A DNA stretch of 37,599 nucleotides from Synergistales bacterium. Lineage in GTDB: Bacteria; Synergistota; Synergistia; Synergistales; Synergistaceae. Positions 1 to 7,707 of this stretch are shown here, in pieces. The DNA is taken from NCBI GenBank assembly GCA_026002695.1, contig BOCB01000010.1, positions 1-37,599 of the forward strand. Reading direction: 5' to 3'. Under the pieces are notes generated by a model. It was not told the origin of the DNA, made no database searches, and saw only the letters and a list, made by a program, of their open reading frames with translations. The number at the start of each line of letters is the position of its first letter. The first letter of the stretch is position 1. The translations under genes were made by a program, and so were the position numbers.

Positions 1-234
1 CCAAGAGGCGTTACGATAATCATGGACAACGCCTCTTTTCATCGTAAGGAGAAACTACGGAATTTAGCTCGAAGACATAGCGTAAAACTGTTGTTTTTGC
101 CTGCTTATTCACCGGATTTCAATCCGATTGAAAAAAGATGGGCAAATATGAAACGTGCTTTGGCTGACATCTTGCCCGATTCTGAAAATCTCGAAACCGC
201 CATACATAGATATTTCGGTATTAATTATTCTTAA
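1..234 (+). CDS. IS630-family transposase, C-terminal part (cut by window edge)
   Basis: The open frame is already running at base 1 and stops at 232-234, giving about 77 residues of a DDE transposase C-terminus. Visible motifs are the IIMDNASFH segment, carrying the second catalytic Asp, and the YSPDFNPIEKRW segment, carrying the catalytic Glu. Both are typical of IS630/Tc1-mariner-like DDE_3 domains. The residues after the motif are short and the end of the element was not located; IS630 elements normally target TA dinucleotides. Whether the element is intact cannot be judged because the first catalytic Asp and the left end lie outside the window. Confidence 0.85.
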   Translation, partial: PRGVTIIMDNASFHRKEKLRNLARRHSVKLLFLPAYSPDFNPIEKRWANMKRALADILPDSENLETAIHRYFGINYS

Positions 235-257
235 GTTAAAGCACTATATTTGCGGAC

Positions 258-350
258 TTAAAGAAGCGCGTTGACGGCACATCGGCTGATGTTATCGTTC
301 TGCCGGCTCTCCAAAACGGAAAAAAGTTGTCCAATATCCGATTGATCCAT
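258..350 (-). other. Short ORF, possible gene remnant (30 aa)
   Basis: A 30-codon frame on the - strand starts at ATG 350 (MDQSDIGQLF...) and stops at 258-260. The same frame stays open upstream, without an ATG, back to a stop just inside the DUF6485-type gene's end. No ribosome binding site is convincing and no family is recognised. It fills most of the 235-395 gap between the IS630 end and the next gene. It is most likely the degraded tail of an older gene, or chance. Confidence 0.25.
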
Positions 351-395
351 CTCAAAAACTCTCTTTATCTGTTCGGCTATCGTTTTTTTGGCGAT

Positions 396-581
396 TCATT
401 TCCTATCTTGCACAAGGGCTGAAAAACTGCGGTCATAAGTTTTCTCAGCTTTCGCGCTGAAAAAACACGCGGGAAACTCTCCCGAACTCCTGTGGTACAC
501 GATACATTCGCAGCATTTCCCATGTTTAGGACAAGAGTACGTGCAGTTGCAGGATATGGAACTATTGTTTTCGCAAGTCAT
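396..581 (-). CDS. DUF6485-type small cysteine-rich protein
   Basis: A 61-residue protein with eight cysteines, seven in its N-terminal half: MTCENN, CNCTYSC, then KHGKCCECIVYH, and PACFF further on. The order of these motifs and the YDRSF segment near the C-terminus match my memory of the DUF6485 family, small proteins of unknown function with a likely metal-binding Cys cluster. The ATG at 581 is preferred because AGGGG lies 8 bases upstream; a GTG at 590 would add three residues. It lies 83 bp downstream of the C39-like gene on the same strand, so the two may be cotranscribed. The function is unknown. Confidence 0.7.
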   Translation of the reverse strand: MTCENNSSISCNCTYSCPKHGKCCECIVYHRSSGEFPACFFSAKAEKTYDRSFSALVQDRK

Positions 582-664
582 TTTCTTCACCCCTGCTTGA
601 TAGCGCTGTTATCGCCAAACTTTTTCGATACCGGCTTCTCCCACGACCCGTCAGCGAGTGCTCG

Positions 665-1453
665 CTATCTTTTTGAGGGATAGGAGATTACCCACTGTTG
701 ATTGCGCAGGCGATCTTCTCCCTCGTATCTGATGTCGTGCCACATGTAGAAGAACCGTTCGGCAGGGAAGATGTAATAGCCGTCCTGAAGTTGGTCGCCG
801 ACATCGTATGGATCGGCCAAAATGAGAACATCGTCCTCTATAACATCGTCAGTCCCCATCGTGTCGTAGCCTATTACGACCTGCCAGTGCGCGTGCCAAT
901 CGAGCCATTCAACCATTATCGGCCTCCGGTTCGTGAGATGTTTAATTACCCAATCCTTAAACGCCGCTCCGTCAGGTATCATGTCCTCCTCGGAAACTTC
1001 GAGGCTGGAGCGAACTTCGTAACCTATCGACTTGAAATATCTCGTCATCTGTTCAGTTGTAGTTCCGCCGATCTCACTGTTGGTACCCATTATACGGGCT
1101 ATATCAAGCTCCCTTTGCCCTTCGAGGCCGAAATAGTTCGCGACCATGAGTGCGGAAGCATTGCCGCAGCTCCATTCAGTAGTCTGTTGATATGTCTTGA
1201 ATTTTTCGAGTATTGTGAGCGAACCGCCGCTTTTTAAGTTATATATGCCCGGATGAGCGAAGTAAGGCGTCTTTTTGTGGTCGCCTCTGCCCTCGACTCC
1301 AGACGCGCCGTCCGAAGTATTATAATCCGCAGGATACGGAATTTTGTTCGGCGCTGTCTTTACCTCTGCTGATACGGACGAAACAGTGCATGTGAGTAAA
1401 AAAAACACAAGCATAGCGAGTAGAGTTTTTAACTTTTTGCAGCTCACACTCAT
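665..1453 (-). CDS. Secreted C39-like (papain-fold) peptidase family protein
   Basis: 262 residues. The first 29 form a clear signal peptide: basic KK, hydrophobic LLAMLVFFLL core, and a VSA cleavage site before EVK. The mature part has Q90 and C96 in QTTEWSCGNAS, H189 in WHAHWQVVIGYD and D214 in LADPYD. This is the Gln-Cys-His-Asp order of the peptidase C39-like / C39_2 superfamily, so it may be an exported cysteine peptidase or transglutaminase-like enzyme; no substrate is evident. The start at 1453 has GGAGG nine bases upstream. A longer frame exists (to 1630) but runs into the MITE and lacks the signal peptide logic. The MITE sits 105 bp upstream of the start and may have altered its promoter. 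Confidence 0.75.
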   Translation of the reverse strand: MSVSCKKLKTLLAMLVFFLLTCTVSSVSAEVKTAPNKIPYPADYNTSDGASGVEGRGDHKKTPYFAHPGIYNLKSGGSLTILEKFKTYQQTTEWSCGNASALMVANYFGLEGQRELDIARIMGTNSEIGGTTTEQMTRYFKSIGYEVRSSLEVSEEDMIPDGAAFKDWVIKHLTNRRPIMVEWLDWHAHWQVVIGYDTMGTDDVIEDDVLILADPYDVGDQLQDGYYIFPAERFFYMWHDIRYEGEDRLRNQQWVISYPSKR

Positions 1454-1558
1454 CAGACGTGCCTCCGTTCTTGTAAATACGGTACGACAATACAATATAG
1501 TGTGCCACAATTTTTCGAGAGATACAAGTAGAAAGCCGAAATTTCTCAAATTATTTTT

Positions 1559-1745
1559 ATGACTATCAAGTTTCTTCAAGCTAGGGTAAATCTCGTTTGG
1601 GACTTCTTCTGGCCTAATTACACATCCCAAAAGGGTGCGAGATGTTTAGCGTAATGTCCGCTTTTCGTCTCCTTACTTCATCGAAGTATTGCGTAACACC
1701 AGATAGAAGAAGGATGCAAAATACATGAGGCAACTTAATAGTCAT
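1559..1745. mobile_element. 187-bp MITE, copy 1
   Basis: Non-coding element bounded by imperfect terminal inverted repeats: ATGACTATCAAGTT at the left and the complement of ATGACTATTAAGTT at the right. It is flanked by a perfect 10-bp target duplication AATTATTTTT at 1549-1558 and 1746-1755. It is base-for-base identical to 24757-24943. An internal foldback pairs ATCTCG...TTTGGGA with TCCCAAA...CGAGAT. A target duplication of about 10 bp in AT-rich DNA fits mobilisation by an IS4/IS231- or ISAs1-like transposase; no such full element is in the window, so this parentage is inference. Confidence 0.9.
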
Positions 1746-1793
1746 AATTATTTTTAGAAATCAGGATTGCCTACCGCAAAAAAATACGCAATC

Positions 1794-1831
1794 TAAACGC
1801 TCCCCCCGATACATCTCAGGGGGAGCGTTTA
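1794..1831. terminator. 13-bp perfect inverted repeat, terminator-like
   Basis: TAAACGCTCCCCC at 1794-1806 pairs perfectly with 1819-1831 across a 12-base loop. On the - strand a T-rich stretch follows about 10 bases after the stem, so it could end transcription from the truncated gene at 1856-2160. On the + strand no T-run follows. Confidence 0.5.
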
Positions 1832-1855
1832 GGTACACATATTCGGCAACGTTCA

Positions 1856-2160
1856 CTAACCTTCTTCATTCCTCAAACCTTTAACGAATTTCAACATCGG
1901 ATTTTTGTCAGTACCGCCTGTCAGCTCTTCGCGGTTCAGCGTTTCCCCGGCCATAACGTCTATCGGCTCCGGAATATAGTCCCCGAACCCATGTGAGGAG
2001 TTCTGTCTCTCGAAATATACGGCCAAGTACCCCGGCACATCATCCCGGGACAATTTGCGAACACCTGTCCCTATCTCGAAGAGCGTTCGCCATTCCTTGG
2101 CGCGAAATTGCAACTCTTGGTCGAACAGTGAGCCATAGACTTCATAAACCTGTTCCCATC
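1856..2160 (-). pseudogene. C-terminal fragment of an unrecognised gene, broken by IS256 sequence
   Basis: About 100 residues of - strand coding sequence (from RWEQVYEVYGSLFDQEL to KFVKGLRNEEG) end in a normal stop. Upstream the frame runs straight into DNA that is antisense to an IS256-type transposase at 2163 onward, so the original N-terminus is missing. The residues look like real protein (amphipathic, charged, no low complexity), but I do not recognise the family. The 13-bp inverted repeat follows it. Confidence 0.5.
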
Positions 2161-2162
2161 TT

Positions 2163-2747
2163 GTGATAATCGGCGCGGCTGAGGATGGCGCAAAAGAGCT
2201 GATCGCCGTAGAAGACGGGTATAGAGAATCCTGTGACAGTTGGTATGCGCTTATGACGAATCTTCGGAGTCGCGGTTTGCAGAGCGGGCCGAAGTTAGCG
2301 ACCGGGGACGGGGCGCTGGGATTTTGGAGGGCTTTGTCCATGGCTTATCCGAACACCCGGCATCAACGTTGCCGGGTCCGCAAAACAGCCAATGTGCTTG
2401 AAAAACTGCCAAAGTCTATGCAGGATAAGGTGAAGTCATCAATCCATGATATTTGGATGGCTCCTTGTAAGAAGGAAGCCGGGAAGGCATTTGATTTAGC
2501 CTTGGAACAATACGTTGCGAAATATCCCAAAGCTATGGATTGCCTGAACAAGGATAGAACGGAGCTGCTTGCGTTTTATGATTTTCCTGCTGAACATTGG
2601 ATTCACATACGAACAAGCAACCCAATAGAGTCCGCATTTTCGACTATCCGACTCAGGACTGCGAAGACGAGAAATTGCGGTTCCCGTGAAACGACGCTGA
2701 CAATGGTGTTCAAGTTCGCTGAAAGTGCGGAAAAGGATGAAACTTAA
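2163..2747 (+). pseudogene. IS256-family (mutator-type) transposase fragment
   Basis: 194 residues matching the middle and C-terminal part of IS256-family transposases: IIGAAEDGAKELIAVEDGYRES, the segment LATGDGALGFWRALS with a catalytic Asp, RHQRCRVRKTANVL, and RTSNPIESAFSTIRLRTAKT carrying the catalytic Glu. The N-terminal third with the first Asp is absent. The C-terminus breaks off at AEKDET where relatives continue for more residues. Both ends are therefore lost and the fragment should be inactive. The GTG at 2163 is simply the first possible start in the remaining frame. Confidence 0.85.
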
Positions 2748-3124
2748 TCACATTGAAAATGATTATTTATATTCCCTTGATGTGCGCTGATTTAACATTG
2801 TATCAGCTAACTATATTGATGATGCGAAAAAATTTGTGGAGGAAGAAATGAAATTGATAGCAGATTGATAGCAAAAAATCAGCAAATGCTGAATAATGGA
2901 TAGAAACAGCATAGGAAACATATGAAAAAGCACGATTTACTAAACAATATAGTTCAGCAAATGCCCTGATTGACCGAGTGGGAATAAAGAAGACCGCTTT
3001 TAGGAACGCGCGCATAGGAAAGGAAAAGGCTGATTTATTACTGACAGGCTCTACGCCCCCAAACGGCTGAATTATGTTTGGGCGATAACCAGCAATCAGC
3101 GTTTCCCTTACGGCAATCAGTCTT
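2748..3124 (+). other. Non-coding stretch with traces of a decayed gene
   Basis: No intact gene. On the + strand there are short protein-like stretches split by stops, such as DDAKKFVEEEMKLIAD near 2818-2866 and a 50-codon stretch beginning TYEKARFTKQYSSANALIDR near 2919. These suggest an old, frameshifted gene. No family is recognised. Confidence 0.3.
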
Positions 3125-3523
3125 TCACTCGGCCTTAGGCGTCCTTGGGGTGCGCAAAGCCCTCTTCGACTTCTCCTCTGCCGACGCGGCCAGCTTTTCC
3201 TTCCGTTCGATTGCGAGTTCCTCGGGAAGAGGCAGGCGCTCGTGCAGTTGATCGTAGAGAACCTTCCAGACGCCAACGCCCTGACTTTCGCTCAGGTGTT
3301 CGGAAACCATTTCGACCACGGTTTCTTCCAGCGCCCCGTAAGTTTTCTTGTCCTCGTTGCCGAACGACGTACGCGCCGACTTCATCATGTCCTTCCAGAG
3401 CTTGGCGAACATCGTTCCCTCGAACTGCTTGCACGCCGTCTCAAGCTCCTTCTCCTTGCGCCTGTAGTCCTCCATCGATATGCTGTATGTAAGTTCCTTG
3501 CGTATGGCCTCTGAGTCCGCCAA
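3125..3523 (-). CDS. Rod-binding protein (FlgJ N-terminal-domain type)
   Basis: 132 residues. The core from ETACKQFEGTMFAKLWKDMMKSAR to SQGVGVWKVLYDQL has the pattern of the flagellar rod-binding domain found at the N-terminus of FlgJ. That domain caps the growing rod in the periplasm. The muramidase domain of two-domain FlgJ is absent, as is common outside gamma- and beta-proteobacteria. The C-terminal 25 residues are a Lys/Ala/Glu-rich tail. The start is a TTG at 3523 with GGAGG nine bases upstream; the nearby ATG at 3530 is out of frame. It implies a flagellated organism, although no other flagellar gene lies here. Confidence 0.7.
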   Translation of the reverse strand: MADSEAIRKELTYSISMEDYRRKEKELETACKQFEGTMFAKLWKDMMKSARTSFGNEDKKTYGALEETVVEMVSEHLSESQGVGVWKVLYDQLHERLPLPEELAIERKEKLAASAEEKSKRALRTPRTPKAE

Positions 3524-3556
3524 AGCTCATCGCCTCCGATTCAGTTATTGTGATTT

Positions 3557-3562
3557 ATTATA
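3557..3562 (-). promoter_or_regulatory. -10 box for the rod-binding protein gene
   Basis: On the - strand the sequence reads TATAAT, a perfect -10, 33 bases upstream of the TTG start. No good -35 is visible. Confidence 0.45.
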
Positions 3563-3638
3563 ACACAGCCGGAAGCGCAAACACGCAAACAATTGCACGA
3601 ACATTTCAATCGGCCTTTCTTTTTTTTTCGGGACGTTA

Positions 3639-3644
3639 TATAAT
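3639..3644 (+). promoter_or_regulatory. -10 box for rpmE
   Basis: Perfect TATAAT 56 bases before the rpmE start, preceded by a T-rich tract with only a weak -35. It is divergent from the rod-binding gene promoter. Confidence 0.5.
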
Positions 3645-3700
3645 ACTCTTCGTTGCGCGTTTTGCCGCGCGATTTATATGGTCAACGGGAGGTGTTAAAG

Positions 3701-3931
3701 ATGAAAAAGGACATACACCCTAAGTACGAGGAGTGTACAGTTACCTGCTCCTGCGGAAATAAATTCGTTACCCGCTCTACCGAGCGCGAGATGAAGGTCT
3801 CAGTCTGCAACGCGTGCCATCCTTTCTATACGGGAAAGAAGGGGCGCGCGAGCGAGGAGGGGCGTCTCGAAAAATTCCGCCAGAAGTACGCCGGCGTCAA
3901 TTACGGCCAGAAAAAAAGGGACGCGGAATAA
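3701..3931 (+). CDS. rpmE: 50S ribosomal protein L31
   Basis: 76 residues (MKKDIHPKYEECTVTCSCGN...). This is the zinc-binding (C+) form of L31, with CSC near residue 17 and CNAC followed by HPFYTGK near residue 40. L31 bridges the ribosomal subunits at the central protuberance. The ATG at 3701 is chosen over the upstream start at 3653 because GGGAGGTG precedes it and family members begin MKKDIHP. A strong terminator follows. The order rpmE-(thyX)-prfA-prmC is widely conserved. Confidence 0.95.
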   Translation: MKKDIHPKYEECTVTCSCGNKFVTRSTEREMKVSVCNACHPFYTGKKGRASEEGRLEKFRQKYAGVNYGQKKRDAE

Positions 3932-3949
3932 CAAGCTGTCAAATAGAGT

Positions 3950-3985
3950 CCCCCTTGTCTCGTTCGAGATACAAGGGGGCTTTTT
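3950..3985 (+). terminator. Rho-independent terminator after rpmE
   Basis: CCCCCTTGT pairs with ACAAGGGGG (with an inner CTC/GAG pairing) and is followed by TTTTT at 3981-3985. Confidence 0.9.
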
Positions 3986-4034
3986 GTTCCCGGATTTATT
4001 GTTAGCAGCCTGAAGGGTGCGGAAGGATCTTTTG

Positions 4035-4733
4035 ATGACGGTAACTCTCCTCGCTCATACCGATAATCCCTCGAAGGTCGTCGCCTCGGCGGCGAGGCTG
4101 TGTTACAGCGCGTCGCGGGCTGACGAGCTCTTTGACGGGCTTGACGAGGCGAGGACGGCTGAGTTCCTTAAAAAATTGAGGGACGTCGGGCATATGTCGC
4201 CGTTCGAGCACGCGTCCTTCACCTTCGCCGTCGACGGACTGAGCCGCGTCGCGTCGCATCAGCTCGTGAGACACAGGATCGCCAGCTTCTCGCAGCAGAG
4301 CCAGAGGTACGTGACGATGAGTTCAAGCCGCGAGAGCGTCATCGTGCCGCCCACGGTAGAGCGCACTCCGGAAGCTGCGGAGCTGTTCGCCGCTCAAGGC
4401 GCTGCGGCTTACATGGCTTACGAGCGGCTGATAGAGCTCGGTGTGCCGAAGGAGGACGCGCGGTTTATACTTCCGCACGGCTGGACGACGAGCCTGATGA
4501 TTACGATGAACGCGCGCGAGCTCCATCATTTTTTCTCGCTGAGGCTCTGCCGAAGGGCTCAGTGGGAGATAAGGCGCATGGCGTCGGAAATGCTGCGCCT
4601 CGTATACGACGCGGCGGCGGAACTGTTTGTCATAGCCGGCCCTTCGTGCCTCACAGACGGAAAATGCAGAGAGGCAAGCTCGTGCGGCTCGCCGTTCAAG
4701 AATATAGAAGAATTATTGGCAGGGGCGACGTGA
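4035..4733 (+). CDS. thyX: Flavin-dependent thymidylate synthase
   Basis: 232 residues. ThyX makes dTMP from dUMP using FAD, NADPH and methylene-THF. The signature RHRxxxxxxxS is present at residues 79-89 (RHRIASFSQQS), followed by QRYV. The C-terminal R-rich helix (LRLCRRAQWEIRRMASEM) is also typical. The ATG at 4035 has GGAAGGA upstream at good spacing; the longer frame from GTG 4017 is less likely. It is the only thymidylate synthase in the window. Confidence 0.95.
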   Translation: MTVTLLAHTDNPSKVVASAARLCYSASRADELFDGLDEARTAEFLKKLRDVGHMSPFEHASFTFAVDGLSRVASHQLVRHRIASFSQQSQRYVTMSSSRESVIVPPTVERTPEAAELFAAQGAAAYMAYERLIELGVPKEDARFILPHGWTTSLMITMNARELHHFFSLRLCRRAQWEIRRMASEMLRLVYDAAAELFVIAGPSCLTDGKCREASSCGSPFKNIEELLAGAT

Positions 4734-4814
4734 TGGCCGTCCGGTCAGGGCTTTATCGCTACTCTTTAAGCTCCTGTCAATAAATCGGTATCTTTATGGA
4801 AGGTGTGAAGGACG

Positions 4815-5891
4815 ATGGAGATTTGGGATAAGCTCGGCGAGGTCGAGAGTACGTATCGTGATGTTCAGGCGAGGATGGCCGACCCGAACGTGGCGTCCAA
4901 TCTGTCGGAGCTGCACGCCCTCGGAAAGAAGCACTCCGAACTCGAACCTCTGATATTGGCTTACGAAGAGTATAAGCGCGTCAAAAAAGAGATAGACGAG
5001 TCGAGAGAGATACTCGACCACGAGACGGACGAGGAGATGAGGGCGATGGCGCGCGACGAGCTGTCGGCCTTGGAGGCTCGCCTGCCTGATATAGAGCGCG
5101 GCATAAAGGTAATGATGCTCCCCAAGGACAGGAACGACGACAAGAACGTCGTCATCGAGGTACGCGGCGGCACGGGCGGCGAGGAAGCGGCGCTGTTCGC
5201 GGCGGACATCTTCCGCATGTACACGCGTTTCGCGGAGCGGGAGAGTTGGCGCGTCGAGATACTTGACGCGAACGAGACGGGCATCGGCGGGTACAAGGAA
5301 ATCGTATTCCGCATCGAGGCGGCGGGCGCGTACAGCAAGCTCAAGTTCGAGAGCGGGGTTCACAGAGTTCAGCGCGTTCCGGCTACGGAGGCGAGCGGAC
5401 GCGTACACACGTCGGCGGCGACGGTGGCGGTTCTGCCGGAGGCCGAGGACGTGGACGTCGAAGTTCGCGCCGAGGACCTCAAGATCGACACGTACAGGTC
5501 GGGCGGCGCGGGCGGTCAGCATGTAAACATGACCGACTCTGCTGTCCGGATAACGCACCTGCCGACCGGGGTTGTCGTTACGTGTCAGGACGAGCGCTCT
5601 CAGATAAAGAACCGCGCGAAGGCGATGCAGTTTCTTCGCACGAAGCTGTACGACTTGGAACTGCGCAAACAGCACGACATGATGGCCGCCGAGCGCAAGG
5701 GACAGGTGGGCTCCGGCGACAGGTCGGAACGAATCCGCACGTATAACTTCCCGCAAAACAGGCTCACCGACCACAGGATAGGACTGACGCTGCACAAACT
5801 CGACCAGATCATGGACGGCGACCTGCGCGAGATGATAGAAGCCCTGACGCTGGCCGACCAAGCCGAAAAGATGAAGACGTTTGCGGCGTAA
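4815..5891 (+). CDS. prfA: Peptide chain release factor 1
   Basis: 358 residues. RF1 reads UAA and UAG at the ribosome. The PAT anticodon-like tripeptide is at 189-191 (QRVPATEASGRVHTS) rather than the SPF of RF2. The catalytic GGQ is at 233-235 (GAGGQHVNMTDSAVR), the glutamine of which is the substrate of PrmC, encoded just downstream. The residue after HVN is Met where most RF1s have Lys or Arg. GAAGGTGTGAAGG precedes the start. Confidence 0.97.
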   Translation: MEIWDKLGEVESTYRDVQARMADPNVASNLSELHALGKKHSELEPLILAYEEYKRVKKEIDESREILDHETDEEMRAMARDELSALEARLPDIERGIKVMMLPKDRNDDKNVVIEVRGGTGGEEAALFAADIFRMYTRFAERESWRVEILDANETGIGGYKEIVFRIEAAGAYSKLKFESGVHRVQRVPATEASGRVHTSAATVAVLPEAEDVDVEVRAEDLKIDTYRSGGAGGQHVNMTDSAVRITHLPTGVVVTCQDERSQIKNRAKAMQFLRTKLYDLELRKQHDMMAAERKGQVGSGDRSERIRTYNFPQNRLTDHRIGLTLHKLDQIMDGDLREMIEALTLADQAEKMKTFAA

Positions 5892-5943
5892 AAATCGATT
5901 TAATGTCAGAGCCCTAAAGTTAAAAGTTTTTTCGCGGAAGGTC

Positions 5944-5999
5944 AAGGGAACTCAGTTCCCTTGCGGGGCGCGGGGCAGCGCCCCAAGGTTTATTTTTTT
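5944..5999 (+). terminator. Tandem hairpins with T-run between prfA and prmC
   Basis: Two adjacent perfect stems: AAGGGAAC/GTTCCCTT (5944-5962, 3-base loop) and GGGGCGC/GCGCCCC (5965-5984). They are followed by a T-rich run ending at 5999. The pair resembles the dispersed GC-rich palindromes found between genes in many gut anaerobes. It could terminate or attenuate prfA transcripts before prmC, and prmC starts only 9 bases after the T-run. Confidence 0.6.
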
Positions 6000-6007
6000 C
6001 GTATTTC

Positions 6008-6880
6008 ATGCGCCTGTCTGATCTCCGCGCGGACGTTATAAAAATTCTGACGGCATCCTCAGAGGATAAGAAGAGCGCATCCTTCGAGGCCGACGAGATA
6101 ATCGGCGGCGCGCTCGAAACGGCTCGCGCGTTTCTGCACGCCCATCCCGAAAAAATAATAGACGGCTCGCGGCTCGGCGCGATAATGAGCGCCGCGAGAC
6201 TGAGGGCCGAGGGTATGCCGCTGGCTTATATTATCGGAAACGCCCTCTTCCGCGGGCGCGTCATGGCGGTGGGGGAGGGCGTGCTGATACCGAGGCCGGA
6301 GACCGAGATACTGACCGCGATAGCTGACGATTATATAAAGGGTATCGGAGGACGCGCGGTATTCGCCGACTGGTGCGCCGGGAGCGGCTGCATAGGCATA
6401 ACGCTGCTCGCCGACAATCCGGCGTCGCGTTGCTTTGCCGCGGATGTAAGCGAAAGGGCTCTGAGTTACGCGCGTATTAACGCCGAGGCTTGCGGAGTCA
6501 CGGGCAGGATGAGTTTTATAAACTGCGCGTCTCCGTCGGAATCCGGAATAGCTGAAAACTCGCTTGATATGATCGTTACGAACCCCCCGTATATACCGGC
6601 CGGCGAGATAAGCTCGTTAGAGCGCCAGGTGCGCGTTTATGAGCCGAGGGAAGCTCTCGACGGCGGGATGGACGGGCTTGACGTATGCCGGATAATATTG
6701 TCGGAAGCCCCGCGCCTTATGAAGGATGGTGCCGTGCTGATAATGGAGACGGGCGGGGGAGAGCAGCCCGACGAGACAGCGCGCATGGCGGCGGTGGGTT
6801 CATCGCTGCGGTTCATAAAAAAAATACCTGACCACAGAAACATAGACAGGTTTGTAGTATATGCTAAAATGAACGGATAA
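6008..6880 (+). CDS. prmC: Release factor glutamine methyltransferase
   Basis: 290 residues. PrmC methylates the GGQ glutamine of release factors using SAM. There is an N-terminal helical domain (about 1-90), then a Rossmann methyltransferase domain with GVLIPRPETE, the SAM loop DWCAGSGCIGI, and the catalytic TNPPYIP motif. The NPPY motif and position next to prfA make the assignment firm. No clear ribosome binding site lies before the ATG; the T-rich terminator region abuts it. Confidence 0.95.
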   Translation: MRLSDLRADVIKILTASSEDKKSASFEADEIIGGALETARAFLHAHPEKIIDGSRLGAIMSAARLRAEGMPLAYIIGNALFRGRVMAVGEGVLIPRPETEILTAIADDYIKGIGGRAVFADWCAGSGCIGITLLADNPASRCFAADVSERALSYARINAEACGVTGRMSFINCASPSESGIAENSLDMIVTNPPYIPAGEISSLERQVRVYEPREALDGGMDGLDVCRIILSEAPRLMKDGAVLIMETGGGEQPDETARMAAVGSSLRFIKKIPDHRNIDRFVVYAKMNG

Positions 6881-6900
6881 GGATTACGGAGGTGAGAGCA

Positions 6901-7122
6901 ATGGTCAAGATATACGATAAAGATGAGAGAATGAAGAAAAATTCATCGATGTACGTCCAATATAACAAGATGCAGCAGATGCTCATAGCGTTGGTCGTGT
7001 TGGTCGCGGTGACTGTAACCGTCGTCGTCATTGGCAAATACACTCCGGCATCCAAAATATGGACGAATAACGTCCTTTTGCAGATGATAATAGATACGCA
7101 TCGCGCTGTTACCGGCAAATAG
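6901..7122 (+). CDS. Small single-span membrane protein, unknown
   Basis: 73 residues with one strongly hydrophobic segment (MLIALVVLVAVTVTVVVIG) at about 29-47, a charged cytoplasmic N-terminus (KIYDKDERMKKN) and a short outer tail. GGAGGTG lies 8 bases before the ATG. It sits 20 bp after prmC and 24 bp before the next membrane gene, so it is probably in the same transcript. I do not recognise a family. Confidence 0.65.
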   Translation: MVKIYDKDERMKKNSSMYVQYNKMQQMLIALVVLVAVTVTVVVIGKYTPASKIWTNNVLLQMIIDTHRAVTGK

Positions 7123-7146
7123 AGGTACGATACGGAATAAAATATC

Positions 7147-7707
7147 ATGCGGCAAGCTGAACGTTACGACCTCGATAAGACGGTCAGGTGGACGCTCTGT
7201 ACGTCGGGTGCCATATTCGGGCTCATGGGCGTTTTGGAATTGCTGCGCCCGATCGTCGTAATAGTGTCCGTGCCGGCGCTCATGGGAGTGGGGTTGCTGT
7301 TGTCCGGCGCTAACTATATGGTGCCGTACATATCCATGAAAAACAACCGGCTCCGTCCTAAGTGGCTGCTTCCCGCCGGAGCGGTTGACATCGCGTTCGG
7401 GCTGATTTACATATCGCGCATAGGACTCTGGATATTCAGCGTCCCCGCGCTTCTCGGAATGTGGCTTTTGGCCGCCGGATGCGTTCATGGTTACAAGGCC
7501 GTCATTATGATGACGGTAAGCCGCAATCGATACGCCGCTCCGGCTGCGGCGGCGCTCATCTTAATCGCCGCTCTCGCGTCGTTGTCGAGCGGCGCGCGGA
7601 GCGCGGCGGCGGTAGCGCTTGTAAGCGGCCTCTCCCTTTTGTGCGCGGGAGCCGCGTTCATAGCCGAGGGGAAATTCGCGCACGGCAAGGCAAAAAAATC
7701 AGCGTGA
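7147..7707 (+). CDS. Multi-span membrane protein, DUF308/HdeD-like
   Basis: 186 residues with about six hydrophobic helices in paired repeats (SGAIFGLMGVLELLRP, IVVIVSVPALMGVGLLLSG, LPAGAVDIAFGLIY, and others). The G-rich short-helix pattern resembles DUF308/HdeD-type proteins, but the match is by appearance only. The function is unknown. Its stop overlaps the GTG start of the MFS gene by four bases, indicating translational coupling. Confidence 0.6.
   Translation: MRQAERYDLDKTVRWTLCTSGAIFGLMGVLELLRPIVVIVSVPALMGVGLLLSGANYMVPYISMKNNRLRPKWLLPAGAVDIAFGLIYISRIGLWIFSVPALLGMWLLAAGCVHGYKAVIMMTVSRNRYAAPAAAALILIAALASLSSGARSAAAVALVSGLSLLCAGAAFIAEGKFAHGKAKKSA

Noticed and set aside
235..395. A CRISPR-targeted or regulatory RNA in the gap after the IS630 end
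   Set aside because: No hairpin, promoter or conserved structure stands out; only a weak 30-codon frame.
4794..5945. 383-codon frame on the - strand opposite prfA
   Set aside because: It is a GC-driven shadow of a clearly functional prfA, Arg/Leu/Val-rich and without family motifs.
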